Positions 50,326-59,843 of a stretch of DNA of 64,000 bases are shown one piece after another; position 1 is the stretch's first letter; every line of letters starts with the position of its first letter. The position numbers were made by a program, and so were the translations under genes. The DNA lies in assembly GCF_947500065.1 (NCBI RefSeq), contig NZ_CANMQT010000006.1, forward strand, positions 248,215 through 312,214. Direction: 5' to 3'. The notes under the pieces are model-generated. The model was given only the letters and a program-made list of their open reading frames with translations, was not told the origin of the DNA and made no database searches. The stretch is from an uncultured Aquimarina sp. Its GTDB lineage: Bacteria > Bacteroidota > Bacteroidia > Flavobacteriales > Flavobacteriaceae.

Positions 50326-50711
50326 AATGATTTACTTCTATTAATTAATACCTGGATTATTGTATTACTTTGGGGAGAACAATTGTAGCCATAAACATGG
50401 CTGACATAGATGTTAAAGCTACGAACAATCGTTGGAATTTATAACCCGTATAAACCCTTAATCTTTTATGTGATTGACATACTGAGAAATCTTTTTTTTT
50501 TTTAGAAACAAGTGCTAGAGGTGTTAGAGTACGTTTTTTAGGGTTCTTATCTGCGACAAATGATATGTCTGTGAGCCTTTTTCTGTTATTCCGGCACTTC
50601 GGTTATATTCGTATTTTAGAACTTTGGTTGGAATCAAACTAATAATAAAAATCTAAATTCAATTAAGGATTATAATTCTAATTAATAAAATAGTAATAGT
50701 ATATTTAAGCC
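50326..50711. other. divergent intergenic region, oxidase and alpha/beta hydrolase genes
   Basis: 386 bp with promoters expected for both divergent genes. TATATTTA at 50700-50707 resembles a -7 box but is too close to the hydrolase start at 50712 to be convincing. No RNA gene, repeat or extra frame is supported. Confidence 0.35.
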
Positions 50712-51536
50712 ATGCAACATCAAGAATATTTTTTCGAGTATAAAAAACACAAACTCTTTGGGCAGTATTGGTTACCTGAAGATAGTAAAGCAATGGTTGT
50801 CTTAGTACATGGTATGGGAGAGCATTCATCTCGGTATGCGGATTATGTAATTCCACAATTATTGGAGAAAAATATTGGGGTGATTACGTATGATAATTTT
50901 GGTCATGGAAAGAGTGGTGGTAAAAGAGGGCATTGCCCGAGTTATGAAGCTCTTATAGAAGTTATAGATGTGGTCTATCGAAAATCAAAGGAAATTGCAG
51001 GTGATCTTCCAGTTTTTCTTTACGGTCATAGTATGGGAGGGAATTTGGTAATCAATTATGTAATGCGAAACAATGGTGAGATAGCTGGAGCAATATTGAC
51101 CAGTCCGTTTTTGCGTTTAGCATTTCAACCACCTGCTTGGAAATTGACTATGGGTAAGCTATTTCAGAAAATAGCACCTTCGATAACGCTTCCTTCAGGA
51201 TTGGATGTTCAAGCGATTTCTAGAGTAACAGAAGAAGTGGAGAAATATAAAAATGATCCTTTAGTACACGATAAAGTAAGTTCTAATTTTTCTATACCTG
51301 TCATAGATGCTGGTGAGTGGGCGATAGCTCATGCTTCTCAATTAGAAAAACCTATTTTATTAGTACACGGAACGGCTGATCAAATAACGGATTATAATGC
51401 GAGTCTAGAATTTGCCAAGAAAACAGATCATGTTGAATTTGTTTCTTTTGATGATGGATATCACGAACTCCATAATGATATAGAAAAAGAGAAGTTTATA
51501 AAGAAAATTATTTCTTGGATTAATACCAAAGTGTAG
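50712..51536 (+). CDS. alpha/beta hydrolase, monoacylglycerol lipase-like (serine aminopeptidase S33 group)
   Basis: 274-residue cytoplasmic hydrolase. The oxyanion segment LVHGMGEHSSRYADY (31-45) and the nucleophile elbow GHSMGG with Ser107 are clear. The acid is probably in LLVHGTADQIT and the His in DGYHELHNDIEK near the C-terminus. The HGMGEHSxRY signature is that of monoglyceride lipase-like enzymes that release fatty acids from monoacylglycerols or lysophospholipids. The gene is convergent with the histidine kinase gene (10-bp gap). Confidence 0.9.
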   Translation: MQHQEYFFEYKKHKLFGQYWLPEDSKAMVVLVHGMGEHSSRYADYVIPQLLEKNIGVITYDNFGHGKSGGKRGHCPSYEALIEVIDVVYRKSKEIAGDLPVFLYGHSMGGNLVINYVMRNNGEIAGAILTSPFLRLAFQPPAWKLTMGKLFQKIAPSITLPSGLDVQAISRVTEEVEKYKNDPLVHDKVSSNFSIPVIDAGEWAIAHASQLEKPILLVHGTADQITDYNASLEFAKKTDHVEFVSFDDGYHELHNDIEKEKFIKKIISWINTKV

Positions 51537-51546
51537 TATTCTACTA

Positions 51547-53427
51547 TTATATTTTAGTATAAGGAATGGTAAAATAGAAGATGGAACCTAAATCTTTTTT
51601 ACTTTCAAGCCAAATTTTACCACCCAACATCTCGCTGTATGCTTTGGCAATTGACAATCCTATACCTGCGCCTTCTATAGCATAGTTGTTTTCAATATCG
51701 GCTTGTACGAAGCGTTCGAAAATGGCTTTTTGCCGATCTTTGGCAATACCCATACCGGTATCTTTTACATAAAATTGCAAAAACTCATCTTGTACTTCAT
51801 ATCCAAATGAGACAGAGCCTTCAGGGGTGTATTTAAGAGCGTTTTTCACAAGATTGGTGAGTATAGCATTAAATTTTTCTTTATCCGTTTTAATAAGACC
51901 ACTATTATCTGGTAAGCCATTGCTAATAGATAACTGTAGATCTTTTCTGTCTGCTTCAGGTTTAAAAAATTGATATAAATATGTAACTTGTTCATTAATA
52001 TCTACCTCAGATAGAAAAACTTTTACTTGACCAGATTCGATTTTTGAAATGTCAATAATATCTCTGATGATATTTAACATACGCGCACCACTTTCTTCAA
52101 TCAAACTGATATACAATTGCTGTTCATCTCCCGTAAGAATAGGTTCTTTAAGTAGTTCTGCAAAACCTAATATACCGTTCATAGGAGTACGAATTTCATG
52201 ACTCATATTTGCTAAAAAGGCAGACTTAAGCCGATCACTTTCTTCGGCCTTGTCCTTCATTTTATTTAACTCTATTTCGTAGAGCTTCAGTTCGGTGATA
52301 TCTGTAGTAGTGCCTACATAACCAATCACTTCTTTTTTCTCATTATATTCAGGAATCGCCTGTCCTAACACCCATTTAGTGGTGCCATCAGGTCGGAGAA
52401 ATCTATATTCTGCATGAGAGGTTTCTCTTCTTCCGGCATCGTCATACCAGCCTGATTTTAGCTTCTTTTTATCTTCAGGATGTACCGCTTTAAGCCATCC
52501 GTCGTCCATCGCTTCTTGCTGTGATAAACCAGCAATTTTGCACCATTTTTCGTTTACAAAAGTAGTTTTACCGTTAGCTTTGGTCATAAATATACCAACT
52601 GGTGATATATCTGTAAGTGTTTGATATCTGCTTTCGCTGAGTTGTATAACCTTTTCTGCTTCTTCAAATTTTTGACGATAAGTAAGAGAATGGTATATAT
52701 CTTTAAAAGAAGAGTAACTATTTTCCGAAACTTCTTTTTGAAAATATTTTATATAAATAGTAAACAAAATTCCATAATAAAAACTCATTACCATTTTAGA
52801 AGATAACCCTGAAATTAGAAAATTAGTTATGTTGTTAGAGCTCCAAAACCCTATCACGCTAAATAAAATAGCATCTAGAGAAAGGACAATAAGCATGGTT
52901 AGGAATATTCTTAAAAATAGAACTTGAATATGTTTTGAAATGTATTCAAAGATAAAAATGATCAAAATCGAATCCATGAATAGGAGTATAGTACCATATA
53001 CTAAAAGAATAACATTTGTATTAAAAAAGTCTGATAACATAGTAAAGGATACTTGATGCATGCTAGAATTTTCTAAATTAATCCCAAAAAGCAGCAATAG
53101 GATCACAATCATTAGATTCGCAATTACTAGTGCATAGATAAGCCTTCGTGTTACTAAAGCATCTTCTTTAATATAAAATATTAATACCGTAAAAAGTGTC
53201 ACTGAGAATAGAACGGAGGAACCAGGAGATACAGTAATACCATCAAATATTTCGAAGTACATAGTAGTAGCTGTGAATACCTGAATAAATTGAAACATAC
53301 CCAATGTTGTAAATAACAGTCCGTTACCTGTTACTTTTCGAAAATGGAATAATGTTAATACTAAAAAGGAAATAATGAACCCTTGTAAAAGAAAAATTGA
53401 TATTTGATAAAAATTAATTGCCTCCAT
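51547..53427 (-). CDS. PAS-domain membrane sensor histidine kinase
   Basis: 626-residue kinase. Residues 1-230 contain six to seven membrane helices. One PAS/PAC domain lies at about 262-380 (RYQTLTDISPVGIFMTKANG, then EYRFLRPDGTTKWVLGQAIP). The phosphoacceptor His410 lies in FLANMSHEIRTPMNGILGFA, and the HATPase domain has NLVKNALKYT, DTGMGIAKD and EGAGIGLSIAKAY. No receiver domain or partner regulator is adjacent, so it is an orphan kinase. Its signal is unknown. Confidence 0.93.
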   Translation of the reverse strand: MEAINFYQISIFLLQGFIISFLVLTLFHFRKVTGNGLLFTTLGMFQFIQVFTATTMYFEIFDGITVSPGSSVLFSVTLFTVLIFYIKEDALVTRRLIYALVIANLMIVILLLLFGINLENSSMHQVSFTMLSDFFNTNVILLVYGTILLFMDSILIIFIFEYISKHIQVLFLRIFLTMLIVLSLDAILFSVIGFWSSNNITNFLISGLSSKMVMSFYYGILFTIYIKYFQKEVSENSYSSFKDIYHSLTYRQKFEEAEKVIQLSESRYQTLTDISPVGIFMTKANGKTTFVNEKWCKIAGLSQQEAMDDGWLKAVHPEDKKKLKSGWYDDAGRRETSHAEYRFLRPDGTTKWVLGQAIPEYNEKKEVIGYVGTTTDITELKLYEIELNKMKDKAEESDRLKSAFLANMSHEIRTPMNGILGFAELLKEPILTGDEQQLYISLIEESGARMLNIIRDIIDISKIESGQVKVFLSEVDINEQVTYLYQFFKPEADRKDLQLSISNGLPDNSGLIKTDKEKFNAILTNLVKNALKYTPEGSVSFGYEVQDEFLQFYVKDTGMGIAKDRQKAIFERFVQADIENNYAIEGAGIGLSIAKAYSEMLGGKIWLESKKDLGSIFYFTIPYTKI

Positions 53428-53753
53428 AAAACATAATTAATCACCTTTGTCTTTCAGCGGGTGAAGGAATAGTTTTTTTATTAATAAAAGCCCGAAAGAT
53501 GATCAATGTGTATAAACCCGTAAGGGAAAATTGATTATAGTATGTATTTTTCGAAGATACAAAAGTAATTGTATTTTAGTTACTGAAAAAATGTATGTTT
53601 TTTAGTCCAAAAGTTATTGTATTATTTTACCTATCTATTGTTACTCCTTGTAACAGTGTTTTTTGTATCTTTAAATTGAAAATTTGACAATCATTTGTTG
53701 TTTTAATTTTTTACAATATCAATAACTTTTTAACCTTTTAAATAAAACTAAAC
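53428..53753. promoter_or_regulatory. divergent intergenic region with a minus-strand -7 box
   Basis: 326 AT-rich bp. On the minus strand TACTTTTG (53560-53567) is a perfect -7 box about 130 bp before the kinase start. On the plus strand TATCTTTA at about 53667-53674 resembles a -7 box for the next gene. A short GTTAC-tcctt-GTAAC dyad lies just upstream of it (53640-53654). No frame is supported. Confidence 0.4.
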
Positions 53754-54230
53754 ATGGGTATCTTTTTAGGCACATATGTTCCGGAGTTAGGTACGAGTCC
53801 TGATTCTGAAATATGTCATTCTTTTGTGTTTCGCTGGTTGATAGCGAATGGTAACTTTACAGGTGATTATCCAGATCCTTTAGAAAATATTTCTTCGGTT
53901 GATGCAGAGCGTATGTTTTTTCCAGATATGGGTATTGCAGCCAGAATAGGAGTAGAGATTCAAGTCAAAGCAAGTTCAGTTATAGGTTTTTGGGATTATG
54001 GAGGGAATTTGCAACATTCTATGATTGCTATGACACCAACTTCTTGGTTTGGAGCAAATAATACTGGTTGTTTTGGTGTTCCTGGGGGGCGTCAGCAAAT
54101 TGATGATGTAGATGAGGTGATTCATAGTCAACAAAATCATTTTGGTTGGACAGGAGATGACAATGATTGGCAGGGAATGTATCAAGGACTAACAGTTACC
54201 TACAGAGATTTGCCTACCAGACGATTCTAG
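53754..54230 (+). CDS. hypothetical protein with possible papain-like Cys/His site
   Basis: 158-residue protein without a signal peptide or membrane segment, and no family that I recognise with certainty. Cys21 sits at the start of a hydrophobic helix (EICHSFVFRWLIANG), and His88 begins a strand followed by an aromatic turn (LQHSMIAMTPTSWFGANNTG, Asn102/Asn103). This Cys-helix, His-strand, F-x-x-N-x-x-G order resembles C58/YopT-like and other papain-fold proteases, with Gly in place of the usual Asp. It may be an effector, toxin or peptidase. It stands alone between the kinase gene (divergent) and a DoxX-like gene (convergent). Confidence 0.65.
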   Translation: MGIFLGTYVPELGTSPDSEICHSFVFRWLIANGNFTGDYPDPLENISSVDAERMFFPDMGIAARIGVEIQVKASSVIGFWDYGGNLQHSMIAMTPTSWFGANNTGCFGVPGGRQQIDDVDEVIHSQQNHFGWTGDDNDWQGMYQGLTVTYRDLPTRRF

Positions 54231-54259
54231 AGATAGTATTTATAATGTTATGTGAATTA

Positions 54260-54772
54260 TTACTTCTGTAGATATGTATAAATAAAAAATAGTAAAACTG
54301 CAGATACAGTACTAACAATGAAGAGAAGGGTTCTTTTGGGATCTTTCTCTTTTTTTATTGTGATTATTTTAAAAGTCTGGATTATTATTTTTCGTTCAAA
54401 AAAAAGTAATATCAATAGAATAGCAAGAAATATGATAGCGTTCATAGTAGCACCAGTTTTTACTTGATAAAAAACATCAAATAATACAATATTAGTCATA
54501 ATAGGAATCAGTAATAATATTCCAATGATTTTGGCGCGTTGAGATAATAGAAGTAATGCTCCGGTAACTTGCAGTATTCCTATAATTATTGGTAAGGTCT
54601 GGGTGTATCCAAAAAAAGACCACATAAGTTCCATGCCACTTAATTCGCTTACCAGTTTATCGGGAAAATCATTTTTGTTTCCAAACTGGAGTGGTTTGGC
54701 TGCTCCATAGACAAATATGAAAAACGCAACAAAATAACGCAATGTTCGCTCAATAATTTTTCGGAAAGTCAT
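54260..54772 (-). CDS. DoxX-like membrane protein
   Basis: 170-residue inner-membrane protein with four to five helices. The N-terminal RYFVAFFIFVYGAAKPLQF, the middle LPIIIGILQVTGALLLLSQRAKIIGILLL and IMTNIVLFDVFYQV match the DoxX/DoxD-like superfamily. Such proteins are often found with redox or thiol functions, but this one has no informative neighbours besides another small membrane protein gene 61 bp upstream on the same strand. Confidence 0.8.
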   Translation of the reverse strand: MTFRKIIERTLRYFVAFFIFVYGAAKPLQFGNKNDFPDKLVSELSGMELMWSFFGYTQTLPIIIGILQVTGALLLLSQRAKIIGILLLIPIMTNIVLFDVFYQVKTGATMNAIIFLAILLILLFFERKIIIQTFKIITIKKEKDPKRTLLFIVSTVSAVLLFFIYTYLQK

Positions 54773-54833
54773 AAAACAAGAGTTTGGTTATCAGACGATT
54801 TGCTATAAGTTTTGTTACATCATCAAAACAAAT

Positions 54834-55469
54834 CTATGTTTTGGAAATTTTTTGTCTCCAAAAAATAACAAATACTAATGTGATAATTGAAGGAGTTAGC
54901 CAAACCCATAGGGTACTTGAATTTAATGCAGCTAATAAAAAAGCAGTTACAGCGGCTCCATAAGCACCAGACATTTTACCGATATGATTAGATAGATAGG
55001 CAGTAGGATTTGTTTTAAATGCTTTATAGAGCTTAATATCTCTTACTATAGCCATTATGCCAAATCCTCCAAAAAAGAAGAATAAAGTGCTTTTAGGGAT
55101 CTCTTGCGTTCGATTATAGATACCAATAAAGATCATTCCAAGAAAAACTAATCCCATACTACTGGTAATCGCGATATCTAATACTCCTAGAGTATGATGT
55201 TTCTTAAACCGAAGCACTCGGTTTCCTGAAATCACTAAGTAAATAGTGAAAATAGAGAGCAAATGCAATAATAGGTTTTCATGATTCGGTAATAGGGTGA
55301 TAGGAATTGCAATCGAAGCACTAATAAACATTGCAATGGAAAATATGATTCCAGCTTTACGATGATAAAACCTTCCTTTTTTACCAACGATACTTACTAA
55401 ACCAGATAACAACCCAATACCACCAAAGAAAGCGTGAATATAGATGAGTGTTAATGCTATTTGTTCCAT
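54834..55469 (-). CDS. multi-pass membrane protein, DUF2306-like
   Basis: 211-residue protein with about six to seven membrane helices. HAFFGGIGLLSGLVSIVGKKGRFYHRKAGIIFSI near the N-terminus has the G-x-x-H-R-x-x-G motif of DUF2306-like proteins, and SNHIGKMSGAYGAAVTAFLLA near the C-terminus has conserved His and Gly. Function is unknown; the conserved histidines suggest metal or heme binding, but this is speculative. It shares strand and neighbourhood with the DoxX-like gene. Confidence 0.75.
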   Translation of the reverse strand: MEQIALTLIYIHAFFGGIGLLSGLVSIVGKKGRFYHRKAGIIFSIAMFISASIAIPITLLPNHENLLLHLLSIFTIYLVISGNRVLRFKKHHTLGVLDIAITSSMGLVFLGMIFIGIYNRTQEIPKSTLFFFFGGFGIMAIVRDIKLYKAFKTNPTAYLSNHIGKMSGAYGAAVTAFLLAALNSSTLWVWLTPSIITLVFVIFWRQKISKT

Positions 55470-55524
55470 CAGGTCGGTTAATAGTTATATTGTAAATGTA
55501 TAACTGAAGGAACAAAAAATAAAA

Positions 55525-56478
55525 TTATTGAGAAGAAATAAATTTCATGATGTAATACACTAATCTTGACGCTAGCCTTGCTGTACAATTGTCTACATCA
55601 TATATAGGATTTAACTCTACTATATCAGCACTAATTAGTTTACCAGATTTACAAATTTGTTCAATTGCAACTAGTGCGATATCTACTGAAAACCCAAATG
55701 GAGAAGGAGCACTTACTCCAGGTGCATATGCAGCATTAAAACCATCTAGATCAATGGTTAGATATACGTGATCCACATGAGTTATAAAATCATCAATAGC
55801 GGAAATAACGTAGTCTTTGTTTTCGATTGTGAAACTTGTATTCTTGATATATTCTGCTTCAAGTTTATGAGCCGTTGCGAATAATTCTTTGTTATTAGAT
55901 TCCTCCTGAATTCCTAAACAAAGGTATTTGAAACGATCGTTTTCTTTTGCGATTTGATAAAAAGGAGTACCAGAATTACATGCTCCTTTTACCTCTCTTA
56001 AGTCAAAATGTGCATCTAAATTAATGATTCCGATTGTAGTATTTGGTACGTGTTTTTTAATGCCATTATAATGTGCGTACGCTAGATCATGACCTCCACC
56101 TAGTATTATTGTAAAATACTTGTTATCAAGAATTTGAGACACTATCCTTGAAGTGTAACTTTGAGTACTTTCTAGATCATTATGATTACAGATAATATCT
56201 CCGGTGTCAACAATTTTAATAGTGTTTTCAAAGTGATTTGATAATGAACTTATCATCGTTCTTATAGCGTCTGGAGCTAAGGCAGCACCAATTCTTCCTG
56301 AATTTCTTTTAACTCCTTCGTCGCAAGCATATCCTAAAATTGCAAAGGCTGTATGTTCATTTTTAGGAAGTTCATTGTTTTCTAAATCAATACAAATCAC
56401 TTTTTCATGAAGATATAGTTGATCATCAGAGGTTCGTCCTGTCCAGATGTCTGCATTCGTTTTTTTATAATTGTTCAT
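55525..56478 (-). CDS. hutG: formimidoylglutamase HutG (arginase family)
   Basis: Hydrolyses N-formimidoyl-L-glutamate to glutamate and formamide, the last step of the hut pathway. Its 317 residues carry the ureohydrolase metal ligands: GGGHD (128-131 region, His130), NLDAHFDLR (Asp155, His157, Asp159) and LTIDLDGFNAAYAPGVSAP with the second Asp pair. SADIVELNPIYDVDN follows. It is the last gene of the hut operon, 49 bp after hutU. Assignment to HutG rather than agmatinase rests on the operon. Confidence 0.94.
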   Translation of the reverse strand: MNNYKKTNADIWTGRTSDDQLYLHEKVICIDLENNELPKNEHTAFAILGYACDEGVKRNSGRIGAALAPDAIRTMISSLSNHFENTIKIVDTGDIICNHNDLESTQSYTSRIVSQILDNKYFTIILGGGHDLAYAHYNGIKKHVPNTTIGIINLDAHFDLREVKGACNSGTPFYQIAKENDRFKYLCLGIQEESNNKELFATAHKLEAEYIKNTSFTIENKDYVISAIDDFITHVDHVYLTIDLDGFNAAYAPGVSAPSPFGFSVDIALVAIEQICKSGKLISADIVELNPIYDVDNCTARLASRLVYYIMKFISSQ

Positions 56479-56527
56479 TGGCTAAAATAATGCTTGTGTA
56501 TAAAATATTGCACAGGTGTGTTGGTTG

Positions 56528-58531
56528 TTAAAATAATTTTTCTAAAATATTGTTTTCTAATATGTTAGGAATGGTTACTTTAAGTCCAGGTGTACGTTGC
56601 ATTTCACGTTTAATAGCAAATAGAGCTTCTTCATTTCTTGCCCAACTTCTACGGGAAATACCATTATTTACATCATAAAATAACATGTTTTTTAAACGTC
56701 TGGAAGCTTCATCTGATCCGTCTAGCAACAATCCGAATCCACCATTCATTACTTCACCCCAACCAACACCACCTCCATTGTGAATGGATACCCAGGTCGC
56801 ACCTCTAAAACTATCACCGATCACATTATGGATCGCCATGTCTGCCGTAAATTTGCTGCCATCATAAATATTGCTGGTTTCTCGGTACGGAGAATCCGTT
56901 CCGCTAACATCATGATGATCTCTACCTAAGACAACAGGAGCAGATATATCACCTGATTTAATAGCTTTATTAAACGCCTCAGCAATCTTTGCTCTTCCTT
57001 CCGCATCTGCGTATAGAATTCTGGCTTGAGAGCCTACAACGAGCTTATTTTGCTTCGCTTCGTTAATCCATGTAATATTATCTTGCATTTGCTGCTGAAT
57101 TTCTTTTGGAGCGGTAGTTTTGATTTCTTGCATTACGTTTACGGCGATCTGATCTGTAGTGTCTAGATCTTCGGAATTACCTGAAGTGCATACCCATCTA
57201 AATGGTCCAAAACCATAATCAAAACACATAGGACCCAAAATGTCCTGTACATATGATGGATATTTAAAATCAATTTTGTTTTTCGCCATAACATCTGCAC
57301 CGGCTCTTGATGCTTCTAAAAGAAATGCATTTCCATAATCAAAGAAATACGTCCCATTCGCCGTATGTTTATTGATCGCATCAGCATGTCTTCTAAGAGA
57401 TTCCTGAACTTTTATTTTAAAAGTATCGGGATCATTTGCTATCATCTCATTAGATTCAGAATAGCTCATGCCAACAGGGTAATATCCTCCTGACCATGGA
57501 TTGTGTAAGGATGTTTGGTCAGATCCGAGATGTATGTAGATGTTTTCGTCATAAAAACGTTCCCATACATCTACTATGTTTCCTTTGTAAGCAATAGAAA
57601 CTACTTCTGCATTTCGAATAGCTTTTTGTACTCTTTCAACTAAACTGTTTAAATTATCTATAATTTCATCTACCCAACCTTGCTCATGGCGTTTTTCGGC
57701 AGCATCGGGATTTACCTCTGCGCAAACCGTGATACATTTAGCGATATTGCCTGCTTTGGGCTGTGCACCACTCATTCCTCCTAAACCAGCGGTAAGGAAA
57801 ATCTTTCCAGCGGAGCTTTCTTCAGGTTTTAATGTTTTTCTAAAAGCATTCATTACGGTAATAGTTGTTCCATGGACAATACCTTGAGGACCGATATACA
57901 TATAACTTCCTGCAGTCATTTGTCCGTATTGGGTAACGCCTAATGCATTATATTTTTCCCAATCATCCGGTTTGGAGTAATTTGGAATCATCATTCCATT
58001 TGTTACGACTACTCTTGGAGCTTCTTTTGATGATGGAAATAATCCCATAGGATGACCAGAATACATGTGTAATGTTTGTTCTTCTGTCATTGTAGCGAGA
58101 TAATGCATAGTGAGCAGGTATTGTGCCCAGTTCTGAAATACAGCACCGTTCCCACCATAAGTGATTAACTCGAATGGATGCTGTGCTACTGCTGGATCCA
58201 AATTGTTTTGTATCATTAGCATAATCCCAGCAGCTTGCGCTGTATTAGCAGGATACTCTTGTATGTGTCTGGCGTACATTTCGTAATCTGGCATAAATCG
58301 ATACATATAAATACGCCCGTATTCATTTAGTTCTTCAAGAAATTCTTTGGCTAATTCTTCATGCCAATCCGAAGGAAAATACCTTAGTGCGTTTCTAAGT
58401 GCCAATTTCTTTTCGTCAAGAGATAAGATTTGTTTCCTTTTAGGAGCTCTACTTATCTTTACGTTAAGTTTCCTTTTTGGAGGAAGTGTTTTGGGGATAC
58501 CTGTTATGATTTGTTCTTTGAAAGTCGTCAT
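56528..58531 (-). CDS. hutU: urocanate hydratase HutU, long form
   Basis: NAD-dependent enzyme that converts urocanate to imidazolone propionate. The family parts include GNGAVFQNWAQYLLTMHYL, MYSGHPMGLFPSSKEAPRVV, QMTAGSYMYIGPQGIVHGT, TAGLGGMSGAQPKAG (the NAD-binding glycine loop), QTSLHNPWSGGYYPVGMSY and DMAIHNVIGDSFRGATW. The length, 667, exceeds the roughly 555 of Pseudomonas and Bacillus enzymes and matches the longer form found in Bacteroidota and animals. It lies 59 bp after hutI and 49 bp before hutG. Confidence 0.97.
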   Translation of the reverse strand: MTTFKEQIITGIPKTLPPKRKLNVKISRAPKRKQILSLDEKKLALRNALRYFPSDWHEELAKEFLEELNEYGRIYMYRFMPDYEMYARHIQEYPANTAQAAGIMLMIQNNLDPAVAQHPFELITYGGNGAVFQNWAQYLLTMHYLATMTEEQTLHMYSGHPMGLFPSSKEAPRVVVTNGMMIPNYSKPDDWEKYNALGVTQYGQMTAGSYMYIGPQGIVHGTTITVMNAFRKTLKPEESSAGKIFLTAGLGGMSGAQPKAGNIAKCITVCAEVNPDAAEKRHEQGWVDEIIDNLNSLVERVQKAIRNAEVVSIAYKGNIVDVWERFYDENIYIHLGSDQTSLHNPWSGGYYPVGMSYSESNEMIANDPDTFKIKVQESLRRHADAINKHTANGTYFFDYGNAFLLEASRAGADVMAKNKIDFKYPSYVQDILGPMCFDYGFGPFRWVCTSGNSEDLDTTDQIAVNVMQEIKTTAPKEIQQQMQDNITWINEAKQNKLVVGSQARILYADAEGRAKIAEAFNKAIKSGDISAPVVLGRDHHDVSGTDSPYRETSNIYDGSKFTADMAIHNVIGDSFRGATWVSIHNGGGVGWGEVMNGGFGLLLDGSDEASRRLKNMLFYDVNNGISRRSWARNEEALFAIKREMQRTPGLKVTIPNILENNILEKLF

Positions 58532-58590
58532 ACTATGTTGTGAAATTTCGGATCATATAGATGATCATTGAAATATTGTTTTGAGTTTAC

Positions 58591-59841
58591 TTATTGTTCT
58601 GTATAGACTGCATCTCCACGTTTCCATACTTGAGAAGGAGTCAATTTACCTTGGTGGTATAATATTTCATTATAATTATCAGTAGAAAAAAGACAAAAAT
58701 CTGCTAGTGTTCTTGAAGTCAGTTTACCACGATCTTCCAATTTTAAGGCTGCAGCAGCTCTGGTTGTAATTCCGGCTAATACTTCAGCATTACTAAGTTT
58801 TTGAAATGTTCCTAAAATACAGGCTTGCGTTAATAAATCTCCCATTGGTGCGGATCCAGGGTTCCAATCACTGGCAATTGCCAGAGCACCTCCTGCATCC
58901 AGAATCCTGCGTGCAGGAGTAAAATTACATCCTAAACCTATCGATGCTCCAGGAAGTGCTACGGATATTACATCACTTTCTGCCAGTATTTTAATTTCAG
59001 CATCTGTACTGGCTTCTAAGTGATCAGCACTTACCGCATTTATTTTTACGGCGATTTTACTGCCTCCAGGAGTAAATTGATCTGCATGAACAGTGATATC
59101 AAATCCCATTTCTATAGCTTTTTTGAAATACGGCTCTATATCTTCTTTAGAAAATGCACTTTGCTCAACAAAAGCGTCAATCCTATTCGTTAATTTTTCC
59201 TCTTTAAGTATTGGAAATAATGTTGATGCAATTTCATTTAAGTATTCTTGGTGATTTCCATCGTAATCTTTCGGTAGCATATGAGCTGCTAAACAGGTAG
59301 CTATTAGATCTGATTCTAGATTTAGATTAGCCTCTTTAATGGCTCTTAACATTTTGAGTTCTTCTTCTACAGAAAGTCCATAACCACTTTTTACTTCTAC
59401 TGTAGTGATGCCATTTTTAAGAAGGTGATTAGCTCTTTTAATTACACCATGACAAAGTTCCTGTTGACTGGCGATTCTAGTATTGGTAACCGTGTCCCAA
59501 ATTCCTCCTCCTGCTTTTGCGATCTCGAGATACGATTTTCCTGAGTTTCGCATGGCATAATCATTAGCTCTTGAACCAGAGAAACAAATGTGAGTATGCA
59601 CATCGATAAATCCAGGAAGACAAACATAATCTGACTGTAGTTTTATAATTCTCACATCTAGATTGCTTGCAATTTCGGTTACATCATCATAATTTCCAAT
59701 AGTATGTATATGCTCACCTTCAGTTAGAATCCCTGCGTTATGAATGACCTGCAATTCTTCATCTTTTAAAGCACCTTTTAGCGGTAATCCATCCATGGAT
59801 ATGAGTTGTGTGATGGGGCCAATAAGTTTGTACTTTGTCAT
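58591..59841 (-). CDS. hutI: imidazolonepropionase HutI
   Basis: Metal-dependent amidohydrolase that opens imidazolone propionate to N-formimidoylglutamate. Its 416 residues carry FIDVHTHICFSGSRANDYAM (metal ligands His82 and His84), KAGGGIWDTVTNTR, TVEVKSGYG, FDITVHADQFTPGG and the Asp in LAIASDWNPGSAP. Length and motifs are complete. It is the second gene of the operon, with 2 bp between it and hutH and 59 bp to hutU. Confidence 0.97.
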   Translation of the reverse strand: MTKYKLIGPITQLISMDGLPLKGALKDEELQVIHNAGILTEGEHIHTIGNYDDVTEIASNLDVRIIKLQSDYVCLPGFIDVHTHICFSGSRANDYAMRNSGKSYLEIAKAGGGIWDTVTNTRIASQQELCHGVIKRANHLLKNGITTVEVKSGYGLSVEEELKMLRAIKEANLNLESDLIATCLAAHMLPKDYDGNHQEYLNEIASTLFPILKEEKLTNRIDAFVEQSAFSKEDIEPYFKKAIEMGFDITVHADQFTPGGSKIAVKINAVSADHLEASTDAEIKILAESDVISVALPGASIGLGCNFTPARRILDAGGALAIASDWNPGSAPMGDLLTQACILGTFQKLSNAEVLAGITTRAAAALKLEDRGKLTSRTLADFCLFSTDNYNEILYHQGKLTPSQVWKRGDAVYTEQ

Positions 59842-59843
59842 AA

